The position numbers were made by a program, and so were the translations under genes. A stretch of 64,000 nt of DNA from Gammaproteobacteria bacterium (GTDB lineage Bacteria; Pseudomonadota; Gammaproteobacteria; Nevskiales; Nevskiaceae), in assembly GCA_026398815.1 (NCBI GenBank), contig JAPLSA010000017.1, positions 248,001 to 312,000 on the forward strand, in the 5' to 3' direction. A model generated the notes under the pieces. It saw only the letters and a program-made list of their open reading frames with translations, was not told the origin of the DNA and did no database searches. Shown here piece by piece: positions 28,386-36,928 of the stretch; positions within the stretch are counted from its first letter, which is position 1, and the number at the start of each line of letters is the position of its first letter.

Positions 28386-29645
28386 ATGCCCCCGATCCCC
28401 CTTCGCAGCCTCCGGCTGTTGCCCGCGATGCTGCTGGTCGTCGTCGTGGCCACCGCCTGCCAATCCTCGCCGTCGCGCTACCGGCCGACCCCGTCGGCAA
28501 CGAGCGCCGATCCGGTCCTCGCATCACCGGCGTCGGCCGTTGCCCGGAAACCAGCCGCGAAGCCGGCACCGAAACCCGCCGCCGCACCAGCGGGTAGCAG
28601 CAGTACTGGCAACGCGCCGCGCGCCGCGACCACCAGCGCTGCTGCCGCACCATCCACCAGCAGCAGCGCCAGCCGCCCCCCGGCAAGCAAGGCCGCCGGC
28701 AGCGCCGCAACTCCGGCGGCCACAACGCCGCGCACCGCGACCACGGCCAGCGCCAGAGTTGCCACCGCGCCAGCGAGGCCGCAGCCGGCCCCGGCGGCGC
28801 GTGCACCCGTGCCTGTTACAGCCAGCGCCGCAACCGGCACCCCGACCAGCAGCAGCGCCCCGAAACCCGCAGCCATCCCAGCGACGCCGCGCAAACCGGC
28901 CGATCCGCTGGCCTCGGCCGCGCTGAACGAATCCGAGCGCCGGGCGCTGGCGGCGATGCCGCTGCCGAAGCTGCCGACCCTGAAATCGCGCGAGGCCCTC
29001 ACCGCGCAGGCTGCGAGCGCCCAGGCCGCAGGCGGCGGCGCGCCGGTGACGGCCGCACCAATCGGCGCCGGCAGCGCCGAGGCCGCGACCGCCCGAGATG
29101 CCCTGGTGCTGCTGAAGCGCGCCAACGACCGCATCGGCCTCGGCGATCTGGAACTGGCGATGGTGCAGTCGGCCGAGAAGAAGATCGCCAATGGCGAATA
29201 CGCGGCGGCGATCGAATCGCTGGCGCTGCTGAACGCCGATCTCGACCGCTCGGTGCGGCTGTACACGGCCGCCAAGAGCGAAAACCTGCGCGCGGTTGCC
29301 GGCCGGGAAGAGGGCTACAGCAATGCCGCGCTGTGGCCGCTGATCTGGCGCGCGAATCTCGAAGCGCTGCCAGAGCCCTGGCAGTTGCAGCGCGACCAGA
29401 AGCTGATCATTCCCCGCTTCCCGCCGATCGCCGACGTGGTCGCCGCGCTGCGCTACGCGCAGGAGCATCCGCAAGACGTGGTGCGGCCGGAAGCACGCAC
29501 CGCGCCGCGTGCAGCCACCGCCGCAGCGTCACCCGCCCCTGCGTCGGCATCGCAACCGTCTCCGGCGCCGAAAGCTGCGCCCCAGCCACAAGCCGCCGCG
29601 CCTGCACCAGCCGCCACTGCGCCGGCACCCGCCTCCGGCGGCTGA
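28386..29645 (+). CDS. Ala/Pro-rich lipoprotein with LysM-like region
   Basis: The 419-aa product has a signal peptide with lipobox ATAC and a long low-complexity Ala/Pro/Ser linker (about residues 30-175). A helical segment follows (about 235-300; AMVQSAEKKIANGEYAAAIE), then a LysM-like segment (LRAVAGREEGYSNAALWPL to LIIPRF, about 300-345) and another Ala/Pro tail. The layout suggests a cell-wall-contacting envelope protein. The linker is what such GC-rich DNA readily encodes, but the single start and the lipobox argue for a real gene. Confidence 0.7.
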   Translation: MPPIPLRSLRLLPAMLLVVVVATACQSSPSRYRPTPSATSADPVLASPASAVARKPAAKPAPKPAAAPAGSSSTGNAPRAATTSAAAAPSTSSSASRPPASKAAGSAATPAATTPRTATTASARVATAPARPQPAPAARAPVPVTASAATGTPTSSSAPKPAAIPATPRKPADPLASAALNESERRALAAMPLPKLPTLKSREALTAQAASAQAAGGGAPVTAAPIGAGSAEAATARDALVLLKRANDRIGLGDLELAMVQSAEKKIANGEYAAAIESLALLNADLDRSVRLYTAAKSENLRAVAGREEGYSNAALWPLIWRANLEALPEPWQLQRDQKLIIPRFPPIADVVAALRYAQEHPQDVVRPEARTAPRAATAAASPAPASASQPSPAPKAAPQPQAAAPAPAATAPAPASGG

Positions 29646-29668
29646 ACCGACCCGGCTGAACTAACCGC

Positions 29669-30244
29669 TCAGCGCGACCAGCGCCGGGTCAGGCGGTCCA
29701 GCACGAGATACGGATAATCCGGCTTGCCGATCGAGCCGTTGTAGCGCGCCAGCGCCCGCACATAGCTGCCCTTCTCCTTGTCCAGATAGAACTTCAGGAT
29801 CGTGCAGCCCATGCGCAGATTGGTCGGCGTGTGGAACAGGTTGTCGCCCGGCTTGCCGATCTCCTCGATCCAGAACGGCATGATCTGCATGTAGCCCAGT
29901 GCACCGACGCTGGACACCGCAAAACGCTCGAAACGGCTTTCGACATCGATGGTCGCCAGCACCAGTTCCGGCGACACGCCGGCGCGGGTCGCCTCGGCAT
30001 GCAGCAGCCTCAGGAAGCGCAGCCGCACTGCCGGATCCGGCATCGCCTTCGGTGCATGACGGGCAATACGCCCGGCCATGTCGGTCAACCAGACCTGCGC
30101 CAGATACGGGTCCTCGAAGCTGGTCGCCGCTTCGATCGCCTGCTTCATCAGCACGCGCAGCTCGGGCTCGGGTTCGCGGGTCGGCGCGGCTGTCGCTGGC
30201 ACCGCAATGACCGCGATCAACAGCAGATAGCAAGGCAGCCTCAT
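29669..30244 (-). CDS. Periplasmic lytic transglycosylase (SLT domain)
   Basis: The 191-aa protein has a signal peptide (about 1-20) and the SLT core: catalytic Glu in ATIDVESRFERFAVSSVG, GALGYMQIMPFW, and ALARYNGSIGKPDYP. It cleaves peptidoglycan to anhydro-muropeptides. In other gammaproteobacteria, such as pseudomonads, an SLT gene of this form lies next to proS; here about 4.9 kb of accessory DNA lies between. Its ATG overlaps the stop of a Cys-rich gene. Confidence 0.88.
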   Translation of the reverse strand: MRLPCYLLLIAVIAVPATAAPTREPEPELRVLMKQAIEAATSFEDPYLAQVWLTDMAGRIARHAPKAMPDPAVRLRFLRLLHAEATRAGVSPELVLATIDVESRFERFAVSSVGALGYMQIMPFWIEEIGKPGDNLFHTPTNLRMGCTILKFYLDKEKGSYVRALARYNGSIGKPDYPYLVLDRLTRRWSR

Positions 30245-30486
30245 GCGTCGCGCAGCTGCAGAGTTGCGGGAAACTCCTCGGCTCGCGCGCAATGGAACTC
30301 CTTGCAGGCAGCCAGCATGTGCATCGGGCGCTGGTTACGCGCGCACCAGCCATGCAAGGTGTTGCAGCCGGGGTAATCGGTATCCCATTCGAGGTGAATG
30401 CAGTTCCCGCAGATCGCGCTTCCCGATCCGAGCGCGTCGTCGCAGCAGAACGCACAGAACACGGCCGACATCGAAGGCTCGCTCAC
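30241..30486 (-). CDS. Cys-rich mini-protein B
   Basis: This 81-aa protein has ten Cys, in part as CAFC, CGNC, GCNTLHGWC and CKEFHC. GTG 30486 overlaps the stop of mini-protein A as GTGA, and its own stop overlaps the slt ATG, so three genes are translationally linked. From CGNCIH to HCARA it aligns with protein A, so the two are paralogues. The pattern suggests zinc or iron-sulphur binding. Function unknown. Confidence 0.65.
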   Translation of the reverse strand: MSEPSMSAVFCAFCCDDALGSGSAICGNCIHLEWDTDYPGCNTLHGWCARNQRPMHMLAACKEFHCARAEEFPATLQLRDA

Positions 30487-30689
30487 GATGGCTTCAACGG
30501 CGGTGGTTCTCGTGCAGCGATCGCGCAGTGATAGCGGTCGCAGCAGTCGTCGAATTCGACGTGCTTACCGTGCCGATGGCACCAGCCAGGGCCTGTCTGG
30601 CAGCCATCTTCATCGAGCTGCGATGTGTGGTGCAGGCAGAAATCGCAGCAGCCACCCGTGTTCACGCAGGCTTCGCAGTAGATCGCCAT
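30483..30689 (-). CDS. Cys-rich mini-protein A
   Basis: The 68-aa protein has nine Cys (YCEAC, CCDFC, GCQTGPGWC, CCDRYHC) and no signal peptide. AAGGAG precedes the start; GTG 30692 just upstream is an alternative. It lies 54 bp after the restriction-modification gene on the same strand and overlaps mini-protein B. Shared spacing of C-(I/L)-H, GC-x2-x3-GWC and HCA with B shows tandem duplication. I know no family name. Confidence 0.65.
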   Translation of the reverse strand: MAIYCEACVNTGGCCDFCLHHTSQLDEDGCQTGPGWCHRHGKHVEFDDCCDRYHCAIAAREPPPLKPS

Positions 30690-30743
30690 CACATTTGCTC
30701 CTTCTCGCTCTGTTGCGCGGATGGCTTTTGTCCCGCGCCCTGC

Positions 30744-33700
30744 TCAGCGCGCCGCCACCCAGCCGCGGCCCACCGCGCGAATCTGGCCGATCGCTTCCAG
30801 CGTGCCGATCAGCTCGGGCAGCCGCGCCTTCCACTTGCCGCGCGTGGCGTAGCGGTCGGCGATCGCGTCGAGGTCCAGCGGCATGCGGGTACTGGCGAAC
30901 AGCTCGGTCAGCACGCGCATCTGCGCCGGCAGCTCGTTGGGCCACGGCATCTTCGGCGCGGCCTTGGCCGGCCGGGCAACGGCCGCCGCTTCGCCGTGCG
31001 CACCGCCGCCATCCAGCTCGGCTTCCACCTGCTCCGGCGCTGCGCCCGGGTCCTGAAACTCAGGCCGCAGCCAGCGGATCAGCCCACGCGCTTCTTCCGC
31101 CGCGCGCTCGGCATTCAGCGCCACCAGCCGCGACAGCAGTTCGGCTTCCGCAGCCACCTGCGCTTCACCGGCTTCCGGATACGGCAAGGTGCCGCCCGGC
31201 TTGCCGACCAGCGCCGGTGCCAGATCGCCCCAGCCGTAGGCATCGAGCACGGCCGCGTCCAGCTCGTCATGCAGGCTGGCCAGCACCGACACCAGCCCCT
31301 GCTCGTGAATCAGCTTCTCCTTGACCGTCAGCGTTGCGCCACGGCGCAGCTGCTCCAGCACGTTGTAGAGGCCGGTCAGCGTCAAGCCGGGATGAGCCGC
31401 CTGCTGGCGCTTGCGGTGCGCGTCAATGGCTTCGCCGAGGTGGCCGATGCGGGCTATGAGTGCCGGATCGCGGGCATCCAGGGCCGGGAACGGAAACGGC
31501 TCAAAGCAGCGTGAATTGTTGTAGCGAGGATCGTTTCCGACACCGAGCTTTCCACCCGCCGAGAGTGACCATCGAATGTGCACCCGGCAGGCCAGATTTG
31601 CGATTACCCACAAACCATCGTGCGCAACAACGATTAAACCTTGGTCGGGCAGCACGTTTGAATCAACAAAAACAAACAGACGATGACGCGCCGTCATCGA
31701 GGTCGCGATGTATCGGCTCACCCCGCGAACAGCCCGACGCATCTCGGGCCTCGGTTCGGCGAAAATCCACCAACGATCTCTGTACGACTGGCGCCCAGAC
31801 TGAGCTCGTTCTGGCTTGACGCCAGTGAGGAGCCGTTGGAATGAATTGGGAAATTTGAGGCGTGCCTGTTCCACATCCAGTCCAAAGAAATCAATAGCGA
31901 AAACCCCTCGCGGCTTATCCGCCAAATCATTGCCGTTACGTAACGGACGCAACGCGTCGGGCTCCACGCCGGTCAGAACATCGTCAGGCTTTACCCAAAA
32001 ACCTGAGCCCATCAGAGTGACGCCGCGAAAGCTAAGACGAGAGTTCGCAATCAGTGCAGACGTCTTCGTAAGGTCCGCACCAGTGGTGAGGTCCGCGTGC
32101 ACCTGCCCTGTACACTCGCGCAAGGTCACCTCGATTTCCTGATCCCGGCCTTCCGCTTCTACCAAAACCTCTACCCGCCGGCCTTCCATGCCCTGACCAG
32201 CAACGCCAACGGTCATCGCGATTCGCACCGCTGCACCATCCGCCGCATCGACCCACGGGTGATCGGGAATCGCGAACGCAAGACTCAAACCCCGGTCATT
32301 CCGACGAACGTCGGCATTCGGTCTCGCCGCGGTGGCGGCGTCCGCATGAGGGTTTGCATCTGGGGCGGCCAGCGCCGCTTCGATGATCCGGCGGTTGAAC
32401 GTTTGCTTGATCGAGTTAGTGGTGATGAAGCCGAAGCGGCGCAGTGCGCCGTGGCGCGTCAGTTGCGCCGCGTGGTGCCACCAGTACATGACGAAGTCCG
32501 CCGATTCCGGCACCGCCGGCCACGCGCCGCGCAGCGCATCGACATAGCCCTCGCCCAGCGCGCGGCGCATCGTCGAAGCACCGATGAACGGCGGATTGCC
32601 GACCACGAAATCGGCTTCCGGCCAGCTTGCCGCGCACGCGCCGACATAGCGCTCAACCGGCACGCGGGCGCTGTCGTCTGGCACGGCTTCGCCGGTGACC
32701 GGGTGCGGCTTCATCGTGCGGCCGTCCCAGCGGGTGACCGGGATGCCGCGCTCGTCGCTGAGGTACTCGATGCGGTCCCAGGCCAGCACGGCGTCGCGGC
32801 AGACGATGTTGCCGTAGTCCTTCAGCACCGGCAGCGGCGGTTCGGCGTTGCCACTGCGGGTGCGGTAATGCCATTGCAGGTAGCCGATCCACAGCACCAG
32901 TTCAGCGAGCGCCGCCGCACGCGGGTTGACCTCGATGCCGAGCAGCTGGTGCGGATCGACCGTCAGGCCTTCGGTTTCCAGCTTCTGCTGGCCGCCGCTC
33001 AGCGTGGCGAGCTGGTTCAGCACTTCGCCTTCGAGGCGCTTCAGGTGTTCCAAGGTCACGTACAGGAAGTTGCCGGAGCCGCAGGCCGGGTCCAGCACGC
33101 GAACCTTGCAGAGCGTGTGGTGGAAGTGGCGCAGCGTGCTTTCGGCCTGGTCCGGCCGGCCGCCCTTCAGCTGGCTCAGCGCGGTGGCTTGGGCCAGCGC
33201 CCAGTCGACCCGGAGCGGTTCGATAACGGTGGGCAGCACCAGTCGCTCGACATAAGCGCGCGGCGTGTAGTGGGCACCGAGCTTGTGGCGTTCCTGCGGG
33301 TTCAGTGCGCGTTCCAGCAGCGTGCCGATGATGGCCGGCTCCACTTCCGACCACGAGCGCCGGGCGCAGGCATGCAGCGCTTCGATCTGGTCGCGGTCCA
33401 GCGGCAGCACCAGTTCCGCCTGCGCGGCGGGCTTGAACAGCTTGCCGTTGAAGCGGCGGACATCGGCGCGGATGGCCACCGAGAATCGGCCGCTGTCCAT
33501 CGCGCCCCACAGTTCGCTGACCATCGGCACGAACTGCGCTGGGGCCTTGGCCAGATCGGCCAGCAGCGTTTCAAACGCACGCACCGGCAGCAGGCCGACA
33601 TCTTCGGCGAAGAACGTGAACAGGCAGCGGGTCAGGAAGCCGGCGACGATTTCCGGCGCGTGGCCGGCCCCTTCCAGCCGCTTGGCGATGCACGCGAGGT

Positions 33701-34280
33701 CGTCCGCCACTTCGCGCGTGGCGCGGGCGGCAACCTTGGCAGGGTCCAGCGCATCCGGGTCCAGCCAGACGCGCTTCAGGCGCTCGCGGATGTCTTCGCG
33801 GGCCAGGTCTTCCAGCCGGATGCGGTGCGAACGCGGGTCCGGATAGGGAACGTAGGTCGCGCCACTGCGCGAGAACTCGCTGTACAGCTCGATGACCCGG
33901 CCGACATCGACGACCACCAGGAACGGCGGCCGTCCCTCGCCCGGCGGCAACGCGCGGGCATAGCCTTCGGCCTGCGCCTTGGCCTTCATCAGCGCTTCGT
34001 CGAAGCCGCGCGTGGCTTCCCGGTGGCCGAGCTTCTTGGCTTCCAGCACGAAAGCACCGCGCCGGTAGCAGTCCACGCGCCGCTCGGCCTCCGTGCCGTC
34101 ACCGAGCTTTTCGCGGATGCGCCGCTCGAAGACGTAGGCGTTGTCGCGCAGGTCGTCGCTGGCCGGCTCCGGCCGAGGCAGGCCCAGCAGCTCGCACAAC
34201 TCGACCACGAACAGCTGCGCGTTCGCGAGTTCGGTGCCGCTTGCGGCTTGCCAGCGGCTGATGAAGGGGGCGGGATTCAC
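30744..34280 (-). CDS. MmeI/YeeA-like type IIG restriction-modification protein
   Basis: A 1178-aa single-chain enzyme. The N-terminal nuclease region has D70-x9-E80-A-K82 (VDCYRRGAFVLEAKK). The adenine-methyltransferase core has LDPACGSGNFLY (SAM motif I) and GNPPF (motif IV). A target-recognition region (about 710-925) and a helical end with a winged-helix-like tail follow. Such enzymes methylate one strand and cut unmodified DNA, guarding against phage. The recognition region is clearly GC-poorer than the rest, a sign of swapped specificity. It is longer than MmeI (919 aa). Confidence 0.82.
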   Translation of the reverse strand: MNPAPFISRWQAASGTELANAQLFVVELCELLGLPRPEPASDDLRDNAYVFERRIREKLGDGTEAERRVDCYRRGAFVLEAKKLGHREATRGFDEALMKAKAQAEGYARALPPGEGRPPFLVVVDVGRVIELYSEFSRSGATYVPYPDPRSHRIRLEDLAREDIRERLKRVWLDPDALDPAKVAARATREVADDLACIAKRLEGAGHAPEIVAGFLTRCLFTFFAEDVGLLPVRAFETLLADLAKAPAQFVPMVSELWGAMDSGRFSVAIRADVRRFNGKLFKPAAQAELVLPLDRDQIEALHACARRSWSEVEPAIIGTLLERALNPQERHKLGAHYTPRAYVERLVLPTVIEPLRVDWALAQATALSQLKGGRPDQAESTLRHFHHTLCKVRVLDPACGSGNFLYVTLEHLKRLEGEVLNQLATLSGGQQKLETEGLTVDPHQLLGIEVNPRAAALAELVLWIGYLQWHYRTRSGNAEPPLPVLKDYGNIVCRDAVLAWDRIEYLSDERGIPVTRWDGRTMKPHPVTGEAVPDDSARVPVERYVGACAASWPEADFVVGNPPFIGASTMRRALGEGYVDALRGAWPAVPESADFVMYWWHHAAQLTRHGALRRFGFITTNSIKQTFNRRIIEAALAAPDANPHADAATAARPNADVRRNDRGLSLAFAIPDHPWVDAADGAAVRIAMTVGVAGQGMEGRRVEVLVEAEGRDQEIEVTLRECTGQVHADLTTGADLTKTSALIANSRLSFRGVTLMGSGFWVKPDDVLTGVEPDALRPLRNGNDLADKPRGVFAIDFFGLDVEQARLKFPNSFQRLLTGVKPERAQSGRQSYRDRWWIFAEPRPEMRRAVRGVSRYIATSMTARHRLFVFVDSNVLPDQGLIVVAHDGLWVIANLACRVHIRWSLSAGGKLGVGNDPRYNNSRCFEPFPFPALDARDPALIARIGHLGEAIDAHRKRQQAAHPGLTLTGLYNVLEQLRRGATLTVKEKLIHEQGLVSVLASLHDELDAAVLDAYGWGDLAPALVGKPGGTLPYPEAGEAQVAAEAELLSRLVALNAERAAEEARGLIRWLRPEFQDPGAAPEQVEAELDGGGAHGEAAAVARPAKAAPKMPWPNELPAQMRVLTELFASTRMPLDLDAIADRYATRGKWKARLPELIGTLEAIGQIRAVGRGWVAAR
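32295..32319. repeat. REP-like half-element inside the restriction-modification gene
   Basis: GTCATTCCGACGAACGTCGG (then CATTC) matches the GTCAT-CC-palindrome-CATCC format of the kdp and 10.5-kb elements, with the inner palindrome CCGACGAACGTCGG. It lies in frame within the methyltransferase gene and encodes part of residues 655-663 (DVRRNDRG). Confidence 0.5.
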
Positions 34281-34316
34281 GGGGCGAACGCGGCGGATGG
34301 TCGTGGTTCGGGCGGA

Positions 34317-34716
34317 TCAGGCGTTGCTCAGGGACAGCACGCGCAGGCCCGGTACGCGCGCGAATAGGCGCGTGTTGCCGGTCAGCGGCGGCAGATTCAG
34401 GGACAGCGCGTGGGCGGCGATCAGCATGTCCATCGGCCCGATCAGGCGTCCGGCGGATTGAAGCGCTGTGCGCAGCCGGCCATAACCTTCGGCGGCGGCA
34501 TCATCGAGGGGCACCGTCATCAGCTTGGCCATCAGCCGATCCGTTGCGGCCCGCACGTGCTTCGTGCCGCGCCGACAATCGCGCGCCGAGTTCAAGCGCT
34601 GCCAGCATGATGCTGCTGGTGGCCGTATCGGCTCTCGACCACGCGCTCGCGATGCGCCGCATGCCCTTCGGGTGATCGCGCATCACGGCAGCAATACAGA
34701 CGCTGCTGTCGAGCAA
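34317..34716 (-). pseudogene. vapC: VapC-type PIN toxin, frameshifted
   Basis: Two frames together give a PIN-domain toxin: LLDSSVCIAAV (first Asp), AALELGARLSARHEARA, then in the next frame AATDRLMAKL, GPMDMLIAAHALSL and LTGNTRLFARVPGL. The frame changes near 34549-34552, where one extra G would explain it. The start is TTG 34716, 8 nt after the matching end of vapB. PIN toxins are Mg-dependent ribonucleases; this copy should be dead unless frameshifting occurs or the base is a sequencing error. Confidence 0.72.
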
Positions 34717-34724
34717 CAGACGCC

Positions 34725-34969
34725 TCAGCGTTCGATGTCCCGCTCGGCACCCGGCAATCCTTCGGGATCACCATCTGGTCGTCGAGCACCGGCGCATTGC
34801 GGCAGTCGTCGGCCCCACTGGCATCCGGCTGCGCGCGACGCTTAGGCGTCAGCACGAGCTTGTCGGCATCGCGCTCGACGGCGACCTCATTGCAATCGAA
34901 GCGATAGTCCTTCGGGACGCGCACGGCCTCTCTGCGGCCGGTGGTAAAAACCTTCGCGATGGCAGGCAT
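34725..34969 (-). pseudogene. vapB: VapB-type antitoxin, frameshifted
   Basis: The ATG at 34969 opens an AbrB-type swapped-hairpin protein, MPAIAKVFTTGRREAVRVPK, then FDCNEVAVERDADKLVLTPK, typical of VapB. The natural acidic tail (DGDPEGLPGAERDIER, stop 34725) lies in another frame; the shift is near 34771-34782. In the original frame translation runs on through vapC. Both genes of the pair are therefore damaged. Confidence 0.62.
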
Positions 34970-35046
34970 GACCGCCTCCGGCGGGGGTGATGTACGGCAG
35001 TGCCGAGATCGTACGCCGGCCCCGGTGACACCGTGCGAACCGGCCG

Positions 35047-35073
35047 CTGGCTTCCGGCTTTCGCCGGGATGCC
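35047..35073. repeat. Partial REP half-element downstream of proS
   Basis: CTGGCTTCCGGCTTTCGCCG (then GGATGCC) is one half of the kdp-type element, located in the 151-bp gap between proS and the vapB remnant. No other feature was seen in that gap. Confidence 0.5.
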
Positions 35074-35120
35074 GTTGGATTCCTGCGGCGCGCCGTTGTC
35101 TGCGGCCAGCGCGGCCACTC

Positions 35121-36827
35121 TCAGAGCTTCGCGAGCACCGCGCTGGTCGTCGCCGCAATCATCTCGGCTGCTGCCGCATCGCGGCGCTTGTACTCGAACT
35201 GCTGCGTGGCCAGGCCTTTGGCGCCGACGATGATGCGGTGCGGGATGCCGATCAGGTCGGCGTCCTTGAACATCTCGCCGGGGCGCAGGCCGCGGTCGTC
35301 GAGGGCGGCGTCGACGCCGGCGGCGAGCAGTTCGCCGTACAGCGTTTCGGCGGCGGCCTTCACGCTGGCTGCGGTGTCGGCCTTGTCCAGCCCGATCGGG
35401 CAGACGATGACGCGGAACGGGGCGATCGCGTCCGGCCACAGGATGCCGTTGGCGTCATTGCGCTGTTCGATCACGGCGGCGGCCATGCGGGTCACGCCGA
35501 TGCCGTAGCAGCCCATTTCCGGTGTCACCGGCTGCTGGTTCTCGTCGAGCACGGTCAGGCTCATCGCCTTCGTGTACTTCTTGCCGAGCTGGAAGACATG
35601 ACCGCCTTCGATGCCGCGATACAGCTTGATGGTACCGACGCCATCGGGGCTCGGGTCGCCTTCGACGATCATCCGCAGGTCCGCCGTTTCCGGCTCGGCC
35701 GCATCGCGGCCCCAGTTCGCGCCCTTCAGGTGATGGTTGTCCTCGTTGGCGCCGCAGACGAAGTCGGCGACCTCGGCAGCGGCGAAATCGGCGATCACCG
35801 CAATCGGGCAGCCGACCGGGCCGAGATAGCCAACCTCGCAACCGAATGCGGCCTTGACCTCGTCCGGGCTGGCCATCTGGAACGGATCGGCGATCTTCGG
35901 ATGCTTGGCGGCCTTGATCTCGTTGAGCTGGTGATCGCCACGCAGGGCAATGCCGACCAGCCCGCCTTTAGCCGCTTTCACGACCAGCAGCTTGACCTTG
36001 TGGTCGAGCGCCACCTTCATGAATTTCGACACCTGCTCGCAGGTCTTCTGGCCCGGCGTGGCGACCTTTTCCAGCACAGCGCTCGCCGCCGCGCGGGGCG
36101 TGCCGCTGGCGCGCGTTTCTGCCGCTTCGACATTGGCGGCGTACTGACCGCTGTCGGACACCGCCAGCAGGTCTTCGCCGGACTGGGCGAGGATGTGGAA
36201 CTCCTCGGAACGCGAGCCGCCGATGTTGCCGCTGTCGGCCTTGACGATGCGGAAGTCGACGCCGACGCGGGTGAAGATGCGCGCGTAGGCGGCGCGCATG
36301 TTGTCGTACTCCGCCGCCAGCGAGGCTTCCGTCATGTGGAAGCTGTAGGCGTCCTTCATGACGAATTCGCGCGAACGCATCACGCCGAAGCGCGGCCGGC
36401 GTTCGTCACGGAACTTGGTCTGGATCTGGTAGTAGTTGACCGGCAGCTGGCGGTAGCTGCGGATGTCCTGACGGACATGGAAGGTCACCACTTCCTCGGC
36501 GGTCGGGCCGTAGCAGAACTCGTTCTTGTGACGATCCTTGATGCGCAGCATCTCGTCGCCCATCTGCGCCCAGCGGCCGGACTCCTGCCACAGCTCGGCC
36601 GGCTGCACGGTCGGCGTGATGATCTCCATCGCGCCGGCGGCGTTCATTTCCTCGCGCACGATCGCTTCGATCTTGCGCAGCACGCGCACACCGATCGGCA
36701 TCCACGAATACAGGCCCGAGCCGAGCTGGCGGATGAAGCCGCCGCGCAACATCAGCTGGTGGCTGACCACGGCAGCATCGGCGGGCGTTTCCTTGGAGGT
36801 CGACAGCGGGAAGCGGGACAGGCGCAT
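35121..36827 (-). CDS. proS: Prolyl-tRNA synthetase (bacterial type with editing insert)
   Basis: The 568-aa class II synthetase has motif 1 (RGGFIRQLGSGLYSWMPIG), motif 2 (TKFRDERRPRFGVMRSREF), the YbaK-like editing insertion (about 235-390, with KAAFGCEVGYLGPVG), motif 3 (MGCYGIGVTRMAAAV) and an anticodon-binding C-terminus. It charges tRNA-Pro. No tandem gene is co-transcribed. Confidence 0.97.
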   Translation of the reverse strand: MRLSRFPLSTSKETPADAAVVSHQLMLRGGFIRQLGSGLYSWMPIGVRVLRKIEAIVREEMNAAGAMEIITPTVQPAELWQESGRWAQMGDEMLRIKDRHKNEFCYGPTAEEVVTFHVRQDIRSYRQLPVNYYQIQTKFRDERRPRFGVMRSREFVMKDAYSFHMTEASLAAEYDNMRAAYARIFTRVGVDFRIVKADSGNIGGSRSEEFHILAQSGEDLLAVSDSGQYAANVEAAETRASGTPRAAASAVLEKVATPGQKTCEQVSKFMKVALDHKVKLLVVKAAKGGLVGIALRGDHQLNEIKAAKHPKIADPFQMASPDEVKAAFGCEVGYLGPVGCPIAVIADFAAAEVADFVCGANEDNHHLKGANWGRDAAEPETADLRMIVEGDPSPDGVGTIKLYRGIEGGHVFQLGKKYTKAMSLTVLDENQQPVTPEMGCYGIGVTRMAAAVIEQRNDANGILWPDAIAPFRVIVCPIGLDKADTAASVKAAAETLYGELLAAGVDAALDDRGLRPGEMFKDADLIGIPHRIIVGAKGLATQQFEYKRRDAAAAEMIAATTSAVLAKL

Positions 36828-36928
36828 GGCAGGCTTGAGAGGAGGAGTGATACGGATTGTAACGTTCGGGCCGTCGGATCATCCGGCCGATCCAAGCCCG
36901 GCAGCGGCGGCTGAAAGGTGGCGCAGTC

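Noticed and set aside
28386-29645. Dismissing the Ala/Pro-rich frame as non-coding
   Set aside because: The lipobox, helical segment and LysM-like region in the same frame make it a likely real gene despite the low-complexity linkers.
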